Source: Streptomyces sp. ST2-7A (GTDB lineage Bacteria > Actinomycetota > Actinomycetes > Streptomycetales > Streptomycetaceae). From it: a stretch of 64,000 nt of DNA. The translations under genes and the position numbers were made by a program. Location: the NCBI RefSeq assembly GCF_021390475.1, contig NZ_JAJUWS010000001.1, positions 1 to 64,000 of the forward strand, written 5' to 3'. This document shows, one piece after another, positions 16,463-24,665 of this stretch (its first letter is position 1; the number at the start of each line of letters is the position of its first letter). The notes beneath the pieces are model-generated. The model saw only the letters and a list, made by a program, of their open reading frames with translations, was not told the DNA's origin and searched no databases.

Positions 16463-17667
16463 CAGGACACCTCCGGGTCGGTCGGGTCGTCCGACCCGTT
16501 CTTACCGGCGCGGCGGTCGCCCGTCGTGCCGGGGGTGGTGGCGGGTGCGCCGGCGCCGATGGCGGCCGGGGCCGCGGCGGCCCGGGCGGCGAGCTGTGCG
16601 CCGACCAGCCGCTGCTGGCGGCGCAGGCCCCAGCGGCGGACCAGTTCGTAGGCGATGACGACGGAGAGGACGATGATCCCCTGCATCACGCCGACGATCT
16701 CCTGGTTGTAGCCCTCGAAGTTGAGCCGCCCGCCGGTGCGCTCCAGGAAGGCCCACAGCAGTGCGGCGAAGGCCATGCCGATGGCGTGGTTGCGGCCGAG
16801 CAGGGCGATGGCGATGCCCATGAAGCCGATGCCGCCGGGGAAGTTGTTGCCGAAGGTGCCGGAGTCGTTGAGCAGGGTCGGCATCCCGACCAGCCCGGCC
16901 ATGGCGCCGGAGAGCACCATCGCGGTGATCACCATGCGCTTGACGCTCACGCCGCCGGCCCGGGCGGCGGACTCGGACTCGCCGACCGACCGCAGGTCGA
17001 AGCCGAAGCGGGTGCGGCCCAGCAGGTACCAGTAGGCGAGACCGGCGACGATCGCGATCACGATCGTGCCGTAGATCCGTCCGGCGTCGGTGTCGATGGT
17101 GAAGAACATCGTCGACTCCGGCAGGTACGGGGTGTGGACGATGTTCTGGGTGCGCTCGGCGAGCCGGCCGTCGTGCAGCAGGTAGCCGATCAGCGCGCCA
17201 CCGATGGCGTTGAGCATGATCGTGCTGATCACCTCGCTCACACCCCGGGTGGCCTTGAGGAAACCGGCGATGCCCGCCCAGATCGCGCCGACCAGCATGG
17301 CGGTGATCAGGATGAACGGGATGCGCAGGGTGCCGGAGAAGGCGAGGTACCCGCCGACGGCGGCGGCGAAGAACGCCGCCACCTGGTACTGGCCGTCGAC
17401 CCCGATGTTGAAGAGGTTCATCCGGAAGCCGATGGCGACCGCGACGGCGGAGAGGTAGTAGGGGATCGCCTTGTTGATGATCCAGACCTGGCTGTCGGCC
17501 TTGGTGCCGTAGTCCCCCATGATCTGGAAGGCGAGGAAGGGGTTCTGGCCGGTCAGCGACATGACCAGGGAGATGATCACGAAGGCGGTGGCCAGTGCCA
17601 GGGCGGGGGCGGCGAAGCCGAGGAGCAGCTTCTCGCGATCGATCCGCCGCAACGGCGAGGGGGTCAT
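16462..17667 (-). CDS. Nucleoside ABC transporter permease (first subunit)
   Basis: First membrane subunit of the nucleoside importer (YufP/NupP-like). Hallmarks are RMNLFNIGVDGQYQVAAFFAAAVGG, the EAA-like GVSEVISTIMLNAIGG, and LRSVGESESAARAGGVSVKR. About eight to ten membrane helices precede an Ala/Gly-rich C-terminal tail. The ATG (MTPSPLRRIDREK) overlaps the ATPase gene stop by four bases, which excludes the longer in-frame extension. It should pair with the adjacent permease to form the translocation pore. Confidence 0.93.
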   Translation of the reverse strand: MTPSPLRRIDREKLLLGFAAPALALATAFVIISLVMSLTGQNPFLAFQIMGDYGTKADSQVWIINKAIPYYLSAVAVAIGFRMNLFNIGVDGQYQVAAFFAAAVGGYLAFSGTLRIPFILITAMLVGAIWAGIAGFLKATRGVSEVISTIMLNAIGGALIGYLLHDGRLAERTQNIVHTPYLPESTMFFTIDTDAGRIYGTIVIAIVAGLAYWYLLGRTRFGFDLRSVGESESAARAGGVSVKRMVITAMVLSGAMAGLVGMPTLLNDSGTFGNNFPGGIGFMGIAIALLGRNHAIGMAFAALLWAFLERTGGRLNFEGYNQEIVGVMQGIIVLSVVIAYELVRRWGLRRQQRLVGAQLAARAAAAPAAIGAGAPATTPGTTGDRRAGKNGSDDPTDPEVS

Positions 17668-19379
17668 CGGGCGCCTCCGTCGGTGCGTCCGTCGTGCTCG
17701 GCGCCGGACCCCGGCGCGGGGTCGGGTGCGGCGGCACCCTGGTCGGCGGGAGCGTCCCCGTCGGGGGCCGGGGTCCGGTCGGCCGGGGCCGGATCGGTGG
17801 TGCCGGCGGTGCCGGAGTCCAGCCGGCCGGTGGCCGCGCCGGTCATGGCGGTGCCGAGTTCCTCGGGGGTGATCGTCGCCGGGTCGGCCTCCGCGACCAG
17901 CCGGCCCCGGTACATCACCCGCAGGGTGTCGGAGAGGCCGATCAGCTCGTCGAGGTCGGCGGAGATCAGCAGCACCGCCAGGCCCTGCGCGCGGGCGCGT
18001 CGGATCTGCTCCCAGATCTGCGACTGGGCGCCGACGTCCACGCCGCGCGTGGGGTGGGCGGCGATGAGCACCTTGGGGTCGTGGCTCATCTCCCGGCCGA
18101 ATATCAGCTTCTGCTGGTTGCCGCCGGAGAGGCTGGCGGCGGTGACGTCGATGCCGGGGGTGCGCACGTCGTGCTCGGCGACGATCCGCTCGGTGTCCCG
18201 GCGGGCGTCGCCGATGGTGAGCCGGCCGGCGCGGCTGTTGGGGCGCTCGGTGACGTGGCCGAGCATCCGGTTCTCCCACAGCGGGGCGTTGAGCAGCAGG
18301 CCGTGGCGGTGGCGGTCCTCGGGGATGTAGCCGACACCGGCCTCGCGGCGGGTACGGGTACCGGCGCGCGAGATGTCCTCACCGGCCAGTTCGATCCGGC
18401 CGCCGTCGGGGGTGCGGATGCCCATGACGGCCTCGACCAGTTCGGCCTGGCCGTTGCCCTCCACCCCGGCGATGCCCAGCACCTCGCCGCGGTGGATGGT
18501 GAAGTCGATGTCGGCGAGGATCTCGCGGAGGGTGCCCTCGGTGTCGATGCCGGACAGGTGCAGGCCGGAGACGGTGAGGACGGGTTCGTCGGTGACCGTG
18601 GACTCGCCGGTGTCGGGAACGGGCAGCTCGCTGCCGACCATCAGCTCGGCGAGTTCGCCGGGGCTGGTCTCGGCGGGGACCACCGAGGCGACCGTGGTGC
18701 CGCGCCGGATGACCGTGATGTCGTCGGCGACCGACAGCACCTCGCCGAGCTTGTGCGAGATGAAGATGACGGTCAGGCCCTCGGCCTTCAGCTCGCGGAG
18801 GTTCGCGAAGAGCGCGTCCACCTCCTGCGGGACCAGGACGGCGGTGGGCTCGTCCAGGATCAGGGTGCGGGCGCCGCGGTAGAGGACCTTGAGGATCTCC
18901 ACCCGCTGGCGGTCGGCGACACCGATCTCCTCGACCAGGACGTCGGGACGGATGTCCAGGCCGTAGGCGTCGGAGATCTCCATGATCCGGCGGCGGGAGC
19001 GTGCGCCGATGCCGTACGCCTTCTCCGCGCCCAGGACGATGTTCTCCCGGACGGTGAGGTTGTCGGCGAGCATGAAGTGCTGGTGCACCATGCCGATGCC
19101 GTGCCGGATGGCGTCGGCGGGCGTGGACAGCGAGACCCGCTCACCGTCGACCGCGATGGTGCCCTCGTCCGGCTTCTGCATGCCGTAGAGGATCTTCATG
19201 AGCGTGGACTTGCCCGCGCCGTTCTCCCCGATCAGGGCGTGTACGGTGCCGCGCCGCACGGTGATGTCGATGTCGTGGTTGGCCACGACACCGGGGAAGC
19301 GTTTGGTGATCCCCCGCAGTTCGACGGCGGGGACGCCGTCGGCGTGGCCGCTGCCGGCAGGGGTGGTGGAGGCTGGGAT
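17664..19379 (-). CDS. Nucleoside ABC transporter ATPase, apparent AUC start
   Basis: Double-domain ABC ATPase energising nucleoside import. Domain 1 has Walker A GENGAGKST and Walker B TLILDEPTAVL; domain 2 has the degenerate GVEGNGQAELVEAV, signature LSGGNQQKL and HPTRGVDVG, as in other BMP/sugar double ATPases. The family N-terminus (VELRGITKRFPGVV) is encoded upstream of the first canonical start (GTG at 19286), in frame and uninterrupted, but no ATG/GTG/TTG precedes it. A strong GAGGAG lies seven bases before an ATC codon at 19379, giving 571 residues and the expected N-terminus, so I chose AUC. A sequencing error is the alternative. The C-terminus has a Pro/Ala/Asp-rich tail. Confidence 0.9.
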   Translation of the reverse strand: MPASTTPAGSGHADGVPAVELRGITKRFPGVVANHDIDITVRRGTVHALIGENGAGKSTLMKILYGMQKPDEGTIAVDGERVSLSTPADAIRHGIGMVHQHFMLADNLTVRENIVLGAEKAYGIGARSRRRIMEISDAYGLDIRPDVLVEEIGVADRQRVEILKVLYRGARTLILDEPTAVLVPQEVDALFANLRELKAEGLTVIFISHKLGEVLSVADDITVIRRGTTVASVVPAETSPGELAELMVGSELPVPDTGESTVTDEPVLTVSGLHLSGIDTEGTLREILADIDFTIHRGEVLGIAGVEGNGQAELVEAVMGIRTPDGGRIELAGEDISRAGTRTRREAGVGYIPEDRHRHGLLLNAPLWENRMLGHVTERPNSRAGRLTIGDARRDTERIVAEHDVRTPGIDVTAASLSGGNQQKLIFGREMSHDPKVLIAAHPTRGVDVGAQSQIWEQIRRARAQGLAVLLISADLDELIGLSDTLRVMYRGRLVAEADPATITPEELGTAMTGAATGRLDSGTAGTTDPAPADRTPAPDGDAPADQGAAAPDPAPGSGAEHDGRTDGGAR

Positions 19380-19446
19380 GACGCACTCTCCTCGGGGGCG
19401 AAGGAGCGGGGCCGGAGGTCGGTCGACGCTATCGCGACCCGGCGGA

Positions 19447-19461
19447 TTCTACCCGCGTAGC
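19447..19461 (-). promoter_or_regulatory. ABC-operon -10 (TAGAAT) with nucleoside operator
   Basis: TAGAAT (19452-19447, minus strand), a near-perfect -10, overlaps CTACCCGCGTAG (19450-19461), one base different from the add palindrome. It gives the ABC-cdd(-deoA) operon its own promoter with a ~60-base leader. Confidence 0.55.
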
Positions 19462-19639
19462 ACCGGCGTCCGGTCCCGACGGGAGCGGGGCTCCGAACCG
19501 GGCGCGACGGGCGGACCCGGTCGATAACGGTGACTCGTCCGATCCCCGGAAACCACGATACGAAAGGCCGACGATCGGAAGCGGTGAGTGGTGGGCGACC
19601 ACGGTCGTTCCCGAAGCACCCTCGCCCCGGGCCCGACGA

Positions 19640-19673
19640 CCGCCCCGTCCCGACGAAGCGGGGGACGGGGCGG
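19640..19673 (-). terminator. Hairpin after the solute-binding protein gene
   Basis: ccgccccgtccc (19640-19651) pairs perfectly with gggacggggcgg (19662-19673) around a 10-base loop, ~80 bases beyond the stop of the solute-binding lipoprotein gene. It probably separates that gene from the downstream ABC operon. No U-tract. Confidence 0.55.
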
Positions 19674-19751
19674 CTGTCGATGCCGTGACCGGTCGGCCGA
19701 CGGGCCGGCCGGCGGACGACCGCCGGGGACGGGCGGCTCGACCGAGCGGAC

Positions 19752-20783
19752 TCAGGGGGTGTCGTTGACGACGATGTCGCCCGAGATGATGCCCTCACGG
19801 GCGGCGTCGATCTCGGTCATGATGTCGTCGATGAAGCCACCGGAGGTGGCCAGCCACACGCCCTCGTCGGCCAGGGTGTACTCGCCGACGCCGGACAGCG
19901 GCTCGTCGTCGTGCACGCTCTGGATGAGGTCGAAGACGGCGACGTTCACGCCCTTGACCGCGGAGGTCAGGATCGAGTCCTTGTACTCGGCCAGACCGTC
20001 CTGGAGGTACTGGTCGGAGTCCACGCCGATGGCCCAGGCGCCGTCGACGGCCGCGACCTCCTCGATGGAGCCGTTGCCCGCGAGGCCGGCGGCCGAGTAG
20101 ATCACGTCGATGTCGCGGCCGAGCATGCCGTCGGCCTGCTCCTTGGCCTTGGCCACGTCGGTGAAGCCGCGGTCGTCGTCGGCGTACAGGTACTGCACGT
20201 CCACCTCGACCTCGGAGTCGGTGTCCGCGACACCCTGCTCGAAGCCGGCCTGGAACTTCTGGATCAGCGGGATGTTCACACCGCCGATGAAGCCGACCTT
20301 GCCGCTCTCCGTCTTCAGCGCGGCGGCCACGCCGGCGAGGTAGGAGGCCTCGTGCTCGGCGAAGACCATGCTGTAGACGTTGTCGCCCTCGGCCACCGCG
20401 TCCACCACGCCGAAGGTGGTGTCCGGGAACTGCTCGGCCACCCGGGCGATGGCGTTGCCGTAGAGGAAGCCGACGCCGATGACCGGGTTGTAGCCCTCCT
20501 GGGCCAGCTCGGTCAGCCGCTGCTCGCGGTCCGCGTCGGTCTCGTCGTTGCGGGCGGTCTGGAAGTTGGCGGAGACGCCCAGCTCGTCCTCGGCCTGGTC
20601 GGCTCCCCGCGCCGCGGCCTCGTTGAAGGACTGGTCGTCACGGCCACCGACGTCGAAGGCGATACCGACGCCGGGGCTCTCGCCGTCGGCGCTCCCGGTG
20701 GAGCTCTCACCGCAGGCGCTCGCGGTCAGGGCGAGGGCCGCCGTGACGGCCACAGTGGATGCAAACCTCGTTACGCGGCGCAA
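19752..20783 (-). CDS. BMP-family nucleoside-binding lipoprotein
   Basis: Extracytoplasmic solute-binding protein (Bmp/PnrA-like), delivering purine or pyrimidine nucleosides to the adjacent ABC importer. The lipobox TASAC puts the acylated cysteine at residue 24. Family motifs include GIAFDVGGRDDQSFNEAAARG near the N-terminus, VIGVGFLYGNAIARVAEQFPDT, KVGFIGGVNIPLIQKFQAGFEQG and AIGVDSDQY. The length of 343 residues is typical. It starts with TTG preceded by a GAGGAAGGGA stretch. Separate transcription (own promoter, hairpin after) allows the binding protein to be made in excess over the membrane complex. Confidence 0.94.
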   Translation of the reverse strand: MRRVTRFASTVAVTAALALTASACGESSTGSADGESPGVGIAFDVGGRDDQSFNEAAARGADQAEDELGVSANFQTARNDETDADREQRLTELAQEGYNPVIGVGFLYGNAIARVAEQFPDTTFGVVDAVAEGDNVYSMVFAEHEASYLAGVAAALKTESGKVGFIGGVNIPLIQKFQAGFEQGVADTDSEVEVDVQYLYADDDRGFTDVAKAKEQADGMLGRDIDVIYSAAGLAGNGSIEEVAAVDGAWAIGVDSDQYLQDGLAEYKDSILTSAVKGVNVAVFDLIQSVHDDEPLSGVGEYTLADEGVWLATSGGFIDDIMTEIDAAREGIISGDIVVNDTP

Positions 20784-20831
20784 GAGACGTTCCCTTCCTC
20801 GGAGCGCCTCTGCGGCGCTGCTTTCGGCGGA

Positions 20832-20850
20832 ATGGTAACGCGCGTAGATA
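20832..20850 (-). promoter_or_regulatory. Solute-binding-protein promoter with nucleoside operator
   Basis: On the minus strand TACCAT (20837-20832) is a -10 candidate fused to the operator half read as taacgcgcgtagata on the plus strand (20836-20850). Thirteen bases, ACGCGCGTAGATA, are identical to the add promoter region. Confidence 0.6.
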
Positions 20851-20947
20851 AGAGGTGACGGGAGGATGGATTCCCGTTATCAGATCGTCGTGAACGCAAT
20901 GCGACCGCAACACGAGAGCGGCCGAACGGTGCCCTCACCGCAAGCGA

Positions 20948-20983
20948 ACGATGCCGCACCCGGCGTACTGGATGCGGCATCGT
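20948..20983 (-). terminator. Hairpin after the amidohydrolase gene
   Basis: acgatgccgca (20948-20958) pairs perfectly with tgcggcatcgt (20973-20983), 11 bp with a 14-base loop, 50 bases beyond the amidohydrolase stop. Confidence 0.55.
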
Positions 20984-21032
20984 CGCAGGCCACAGGCGCA
21001 CGACCGGAGCCCGGAGGAAGCCGGGGGGAGGA

Positions 21033-22487
21033 TCAGCGTTCCTCGGCGTCGAGTATGACGGCCGCCGTGAACAGTTCGACACCCACCGTGATGGCGTTCT
21101 CGTCCACGTCGAAATCACCCTGATGGATGTCGTGCGGGACGGCCCCCGCCTCGCCGGGCGGACGCACCCCCAGCCGGGCCATCGCGCCGGGCACGTGCTC
21201 CAGGTACCAGGAGAAGTCCTCGCCGCCCAGGCTCTGCTCGGTCGGCTCGACCGAGCCCGCTCCGAGGCGGACCGCCATCGCCTCCCCCAACAGGGCCGAG
21301 GAACCGGGCTCGTTGACCACCGGTGGGACGCCCCGGAAGTAGCGCAGCTCGGACTTGGCGCGGTACATCCCCGCCACCTCGTCCACCGCGGCGTGCACCA
21401 GGTCGGGCGCCTCCCGCCAGGCGTCGATGTCCAGGCAGCGGATGGTGCCGGACAGTTCGGCGACCTGCGGGATGACGTTGGGGGCGTGGCCGGTCTGCAA
21501 CCGGCCCCAGGTCAGCGCGAGACCGGCCCGGGTGTCCACCCTGCGGGCCAGCAGCGCCGGCACGTCGGTCACCAGCCGCGCCGCCGCCGTGACCAGGTCG
21601 GTGGTCAGGTGCGGACGGGCGGTGTGGCCACCGGGTCCGGAGAGGGAGATCTCCAGCCGGTCGCAGGCCGAGGTGATCGGGCCGGTGCGCAGGCCGATGC
21701 GACCGGTCTCCACCCTCGGATCGCAGTGCACGGCGAGGATCCGGCCCACGCCCTCCAGCACACCCGCCTCCAGCGCGTCCTGCGCGCCGCCGGGCAGCAC
21801 CTCCTCGGCCGGCTGGAAGAGCAGCCGCACCGGGTGGGGCAGCAGCCCGCGTCGGGCCATCCGGGCGAGCACGATGCCGGCGCCGAGCACGATCGTGGTG
21901 TGCACGTCGTGCCCACAGGCGTGCGCGCGGCCGGGGATCGTGGAGCGGTAGGCGACCGACTTGGTGTCGGGGATCGGGAGGGCGTCCAGGTCGGCGCGGA
22001 GCGCCAGCATCGGACGGCTCCCCTCCGGCCGGGCCTCTCCCGTTCCGCCGGGGCCACCGCTCGAGACGGGGAGGATGTCGCAGATCAGGCCGGTGCCGCC
22101 GGGCAGAAGACGGGGCTTCAGGCCCTCGCGTTCCAGTCGTTCGCGGACCAGGCCGGTGGTGCGGATCTCGTGGTTGCCCAGTTCGGGGTGCATGTGGATG
22201 TCGCGGCGGATGGCCACCAGCTCGTCCGCCAGCTCCGCGGGCACCGTACCGGGGAGGGGAACCGGGCCCCCTCCGCCGCGCGGGGCGGGCGGCGCGGGGT
22301 CGGTCACGGGTGCCGTGCCGTCGGCCGGGCCGGGGACGCCCGGGGCGTCGGCGGGCACGGCCCGGAAACCGGGGGCTCCGGGCGAACCGTCGAGGGAGCC
22401 GTCGGAAGCGGCCTCGGCCGCACGTGTCGGCGCCCCGGAGGGACCGCCCGGGTGACTCGGGGGGCTCGGGGAGAGGATGTGGGCCAT
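21033..22487 (-). CDS. M20-family amidohydrolase/peptidase
   Basis: Metal-dependent amidohydrolase of the M20D type (hippurate hydrolase/N-acyl-amino-acid deacetylase group). Motifs: DELVAIRRDIHMHPELG at the domain start, ALRADLDALPI, metal site HACGHDVHTT (~190), FQPAEE, dimerisation-domain GPGGHTARPH, and GGEDFSWYLEHVPG. The first ~85 residues are Pro/Gly/Ala-rich and absent from usual members. The ATG chosen (MAHILSPS) has GGTGAG upstream. A 28-bp quasi-palindrome lies ~90 bases upstream. Its substrate is not evident; it lies between the nucleoside genes and the polymer cluster without overlapping either. Confidence 0.88.
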   Translation of the reverse strand: MAHILSPSPPSHPGGPSGAPTRAAEAASDGSLDGSPGAPGFRAVPADAPGVPGPADGTAPVTDPAPPAPRGGGGPVPLPGTVPAELADELVAIRRDIHMHPELGNHEIRTTGLVRERLEREGLKPRLLPGGTGLICDILPVSSGGPGGTGEARPEGSRPMLALRADLDALPIPDTKSVAYRSTIPGRAHACGHDVHTTIVLGAGIVLARMARRGLLPHPVRLLFQPAEEVLPGGAQDALEAGVLEGVGRILAVHCDPRVETGRIGLRTGPITSACDRLEISLSGPGGHTARPHLTTDLVTAAARLVTDVPALLARRVDTRAGLALTWGRLQTGHAPNVIPQVAELSGTIRCLDIDAWREAPDLVHAAVDEVAGMYRAKSELRYFRGVPPVVNEPGSSALLGEAMAVRLGAGSVEPTEQSLGGEDFSWYLEHVPGAMARLGVRPPGEAGAVPHDIHQGDFDVDENAITVGVELFTAAVILDAEER

Positions 22488-22789
22488 CTCACCGAGGGTA
22501 ACGTCGGCCGCGTCCAACTTCCCGGCGGTCACGACGCATTCACCCGATGGGAGGACAATTGATCGACAGGGACGTGCATACCTCTCAAGATTAAGGGGTA
22601 TGCCTTCCGGCTTCTCGCGAGTCCACCGAATGAGACGTGCGTCACCGGGGACGGAAGAGGAGGTCCGGGCCTTTTCGGGACCGAACGTCCCCTCCACCGG
22701 GCCCGGCGTGTCGGTGCCTGTACCGACCGACCGGTGGTCCGTCGCCCCCGGGGCCGGTTCCGGAACCTCCCGCGTCGGGCCGGAGGTCG
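22488..22789. other. Spacer between the POLYST-like gene and the amidohydrolase gene
   Basis: No gene seen. It holds the amidohydrolase promoter region, including an AT-rich interval around 22555-22605 with the 28-bp quasi-palindrome; the rest is ordinary GC-rich DNA after the polymer cluster. Confidence 0.6.
22576..22603 (-). promoter_or_regulatory. 28-bp quasi-palindromic operator of the amidohydrolase gene
   Basis: Outer arms gcatacc (22576-22582) and ggtatgc (22597-22603) are perfectly complementary, and the inner bases are also mostly symmetric (CT.AA / TT.AG). On the minus strand it overlaps TTGAGA, a -35-like element. This is a likely repressor site. Confidence 0.45.
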
Positions 22790-24415
22790 TCACGCGGCGG
22801 AGTCGGTCCCCCCGGATTCCGCTCCGCCGTCCGGCCGGTCCCCCGCCGGCGCGGATTCCACCACCGAGGCGAGGAAACGCCCCGCCCGCTCGGTGACCCC
22901 CGCGCTCAGCCACTCGGCGGGGATCGGGCACGCCGTCACCGCCGCCCCGGTGCCGGCGAGCACCGGCGGCAGGGTGTGCACCACGGTGGACGGGAAGCTG
23001 AGCACCCGCCGGGCGATCGGCCCGCGCCGGGCCACCAACTCCAGTGGCAGGTCCGGGCGCACGATCTCCAACCCCGAGTCGGCGGCGATCCGGCGCAGCT
23101 TCTCCGGACTCTCGCGCCGGTGGGCGAAGTAGCGCCGCACGTCGTGGCGGGCCGCCAGTTCGGCGACGCCCGCCAGGTAGCGGTCCTCGCGCACCACCCC
23201 GGTCTCCACCAGGGAGGTGCCCACCAGGTCGGCGCCCTCCTGGACGGCGGGCGGACCGAAGGCGGAGCGGGTCCACTCCAGCCGGTTGCGCGTGATCTCC
23301 AAACCGGGGGGCAGCCCGGCTCCCGCCGGACCCACCGGCACCTCCCCCGCCGGCCCGGCCGGATCCCCGGCCGCGAGGGGTCCGCCGAGCTCCGCCGGGG
23401 GCGCGGGCACCCCCACCGGCATCGCCGTGAAGACCTCCACCCGGCGGTCGGGCCCCGGCACCAGGCGACTCACCGCGCGCCCCGCGATCGGGCCGAAGAG
23501 CGCGGCCCGCAGCCCGCTCGGCGGGCGGCGGTGCCAGCGCACCAGACGCTCCCCCCGGGCCATCTGGGCCAGGAACTCCAGGGTCGCGGTGCCGTCGTCG
23601 ACGACCGTCACCCGCTCGGGGCCGGCCATGGAGAGCAGCAGCTGCATCCGGCGCGAGAAGGGGTCGCCGATCACCAGGTGGGAGGCGCGTCGGACGCGTG
23701 GAACCAGGGCGGTCAAACCGCGCAGCCCGGAGGGACCGGGTCGCACCTCGCGCCAGTGGACGGGGTGACCGGCGTCACGGGCCAACTCGGCCATGCGTCG
23801 CAACTGGCCCCGCCCCCCGGCCTGCCGGGGCGGCAGCACCAGCAGCGCGGTACCGGCGGCGCCGGCGCCCCGGGCCCGGGTCCACTCCAATGTGTTGAGC
23901 AGTTGGACGGGGCTCTCGATCAACGCCAGGGTGCCCCCGGTCGGCGCGGACCGCCCCACCGGCACGGCGTATCCGCCGGGGGCGGGGGCGGGCACCGGCG
24001 GAACGGCCCCCGGAAGGGGGCCGGCGCCGAGCGGTTCGGGAACCGGCGGCCCGCCGCCCGGTGGGGCGGCGGGAACCGGCGCGGGCTCGGGGGCGTCGGG
24101 CGCGGGGGACACGCCGGGGCCGGCCGTCACCGGGCCGCCCTCCGCCGGGTGCCCGGCCGGTGGGTACGCGACCCCGACGGGTCCGAGACCCGAACATCCC
24201 ACCGATGCGTTCCCGACCCCGGGGAGTCCCACCGGTGCATGCCCCACCGCCGGGTGCCCGACCGCGGGGAATCCGACGAGGGGGCATCCGACCGGGGGGT
24301 GCCCGACCCCGAGGGGCCCGACGCCCGGACATCCCACCGCCGGGTGCCCGATCCCGGGGAGTCCCACCGGTGCAAGCCCCACCGCCGGGTGCCCGGCCGG
24401 CGCATGCCCGGCCAC
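22790..24415 (-). CDS. POLYST-like polysialyltransferase-family protein with elastin-like leader
   Basis: C-terminal ~380 residues resemble the alpha-2,8-polysialyltransferase (POLYST) family: TLALIESPVQLLNTLEW, RASHLVIGDPFSRRMQLLLS, VTVVDDGTATLEFL, YFAHRRESPEKL and PSTVVHTLPPVLAG follow its ESPLQ / DDG / HR.SP pattern. It probably transfers or polymerises a CMP-activated nonulosonic acid onto a wall polymer. Residues 1-92 are ~18 tandem pentads (V-G-x-P-x type, e.g. GLPGV, GHPAV), followed by a Pro/Gly linker to residue 160. The GTG start lies inside repeat-like sequence and no canonical start exists further upstream, so the exact start is uncertain. It is the last gene of a run encoding nonulosonate synthase and CMP transferase. 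Confidence 0.75.
   Translation of the reverse strand: MAGHAPAGHPAVGLAPVGLPGIGHPAVGCPGVGPLGVGHPPVGCPLVGFPAVGHPAVGHAPVGLPGVGNASVGCSGLGPVGVAYPPAGHPAEGGPVTAGPGVSPAPDAPEPAPVPAAPPGGGPPVPEPLGAGPLPGAVPPVPAPAPGGYAVPVGRSAPTGGTLALIESPVQLLNTLEWTRARGAGAAGTALLVLPPRQAGGRGQLRRMAELARDAGHPVHWREVRPGPSGLRGLTALVPRVRRASHLVIGDPFSRRMQLLLSMAGPERVTVVDDGTATLEFLAQMARGERLVRWHRRPPSGLRAALFGPIAGRAVSRLVPGPDRRVEVFTAMPVGVPAPPAELGGPLAAGDPAGPAGEVPVGPAGAGLPPGLEITRNRLEWTRSAFGPPAVQEGADLVGTSLVETGVVREDRYLAGVAELAARHDVRRYFAHRRESPEKLRRIAADSGLEIVRPDLPLELVARRGPIARRVLSFPSTVVHTLPPVLAGTGAAVTACPIPAEWLSAGVTERAGRFLASVVESAPAGDRPDGGAESGGTDSAA
24140..24415 (-). repeat. 15-bp minisatellite encoding elastin-like pentapeptides
   Basis: About 18 imperfect 15-bp units encode G-x-x-x-V pentads. 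A higher-order duplication is visible: the block APV-GLPG(I/V)-G..-V-GC.G.-GP.GV occurs at residues 15-38 and again at 60-83, a 135-bp (nine-unit) period. Valine codons alternate GTC/GTG and histidine CAC/CAT, which suggests selection on the protein frame. Confidence 0.85.
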
Positions 24416-24665
24416 GGGGAATCCGGCTCCCGCGGGCCCGGCCCGCGGTGTCCCGCCGGCCGCTCCGGTATCGCCGCCGGCGCCGTCTGCTGCACTGTCC
24501 CCGCTCCCGTCGTCATCGCCCCCGCTCCCTGTCGGGCGGGGTGACCCGCCCGCTGCCGCGCGCCGTCCGCCCGCACGCCGATCCCGGTCCCCCGGGACCG
24601 GGGCCCCCGCCCCGCCGGGCGTCGCGGGCGCGGCGACCGGCGGTGGGTTCGGAGGCCCTGCGGGA

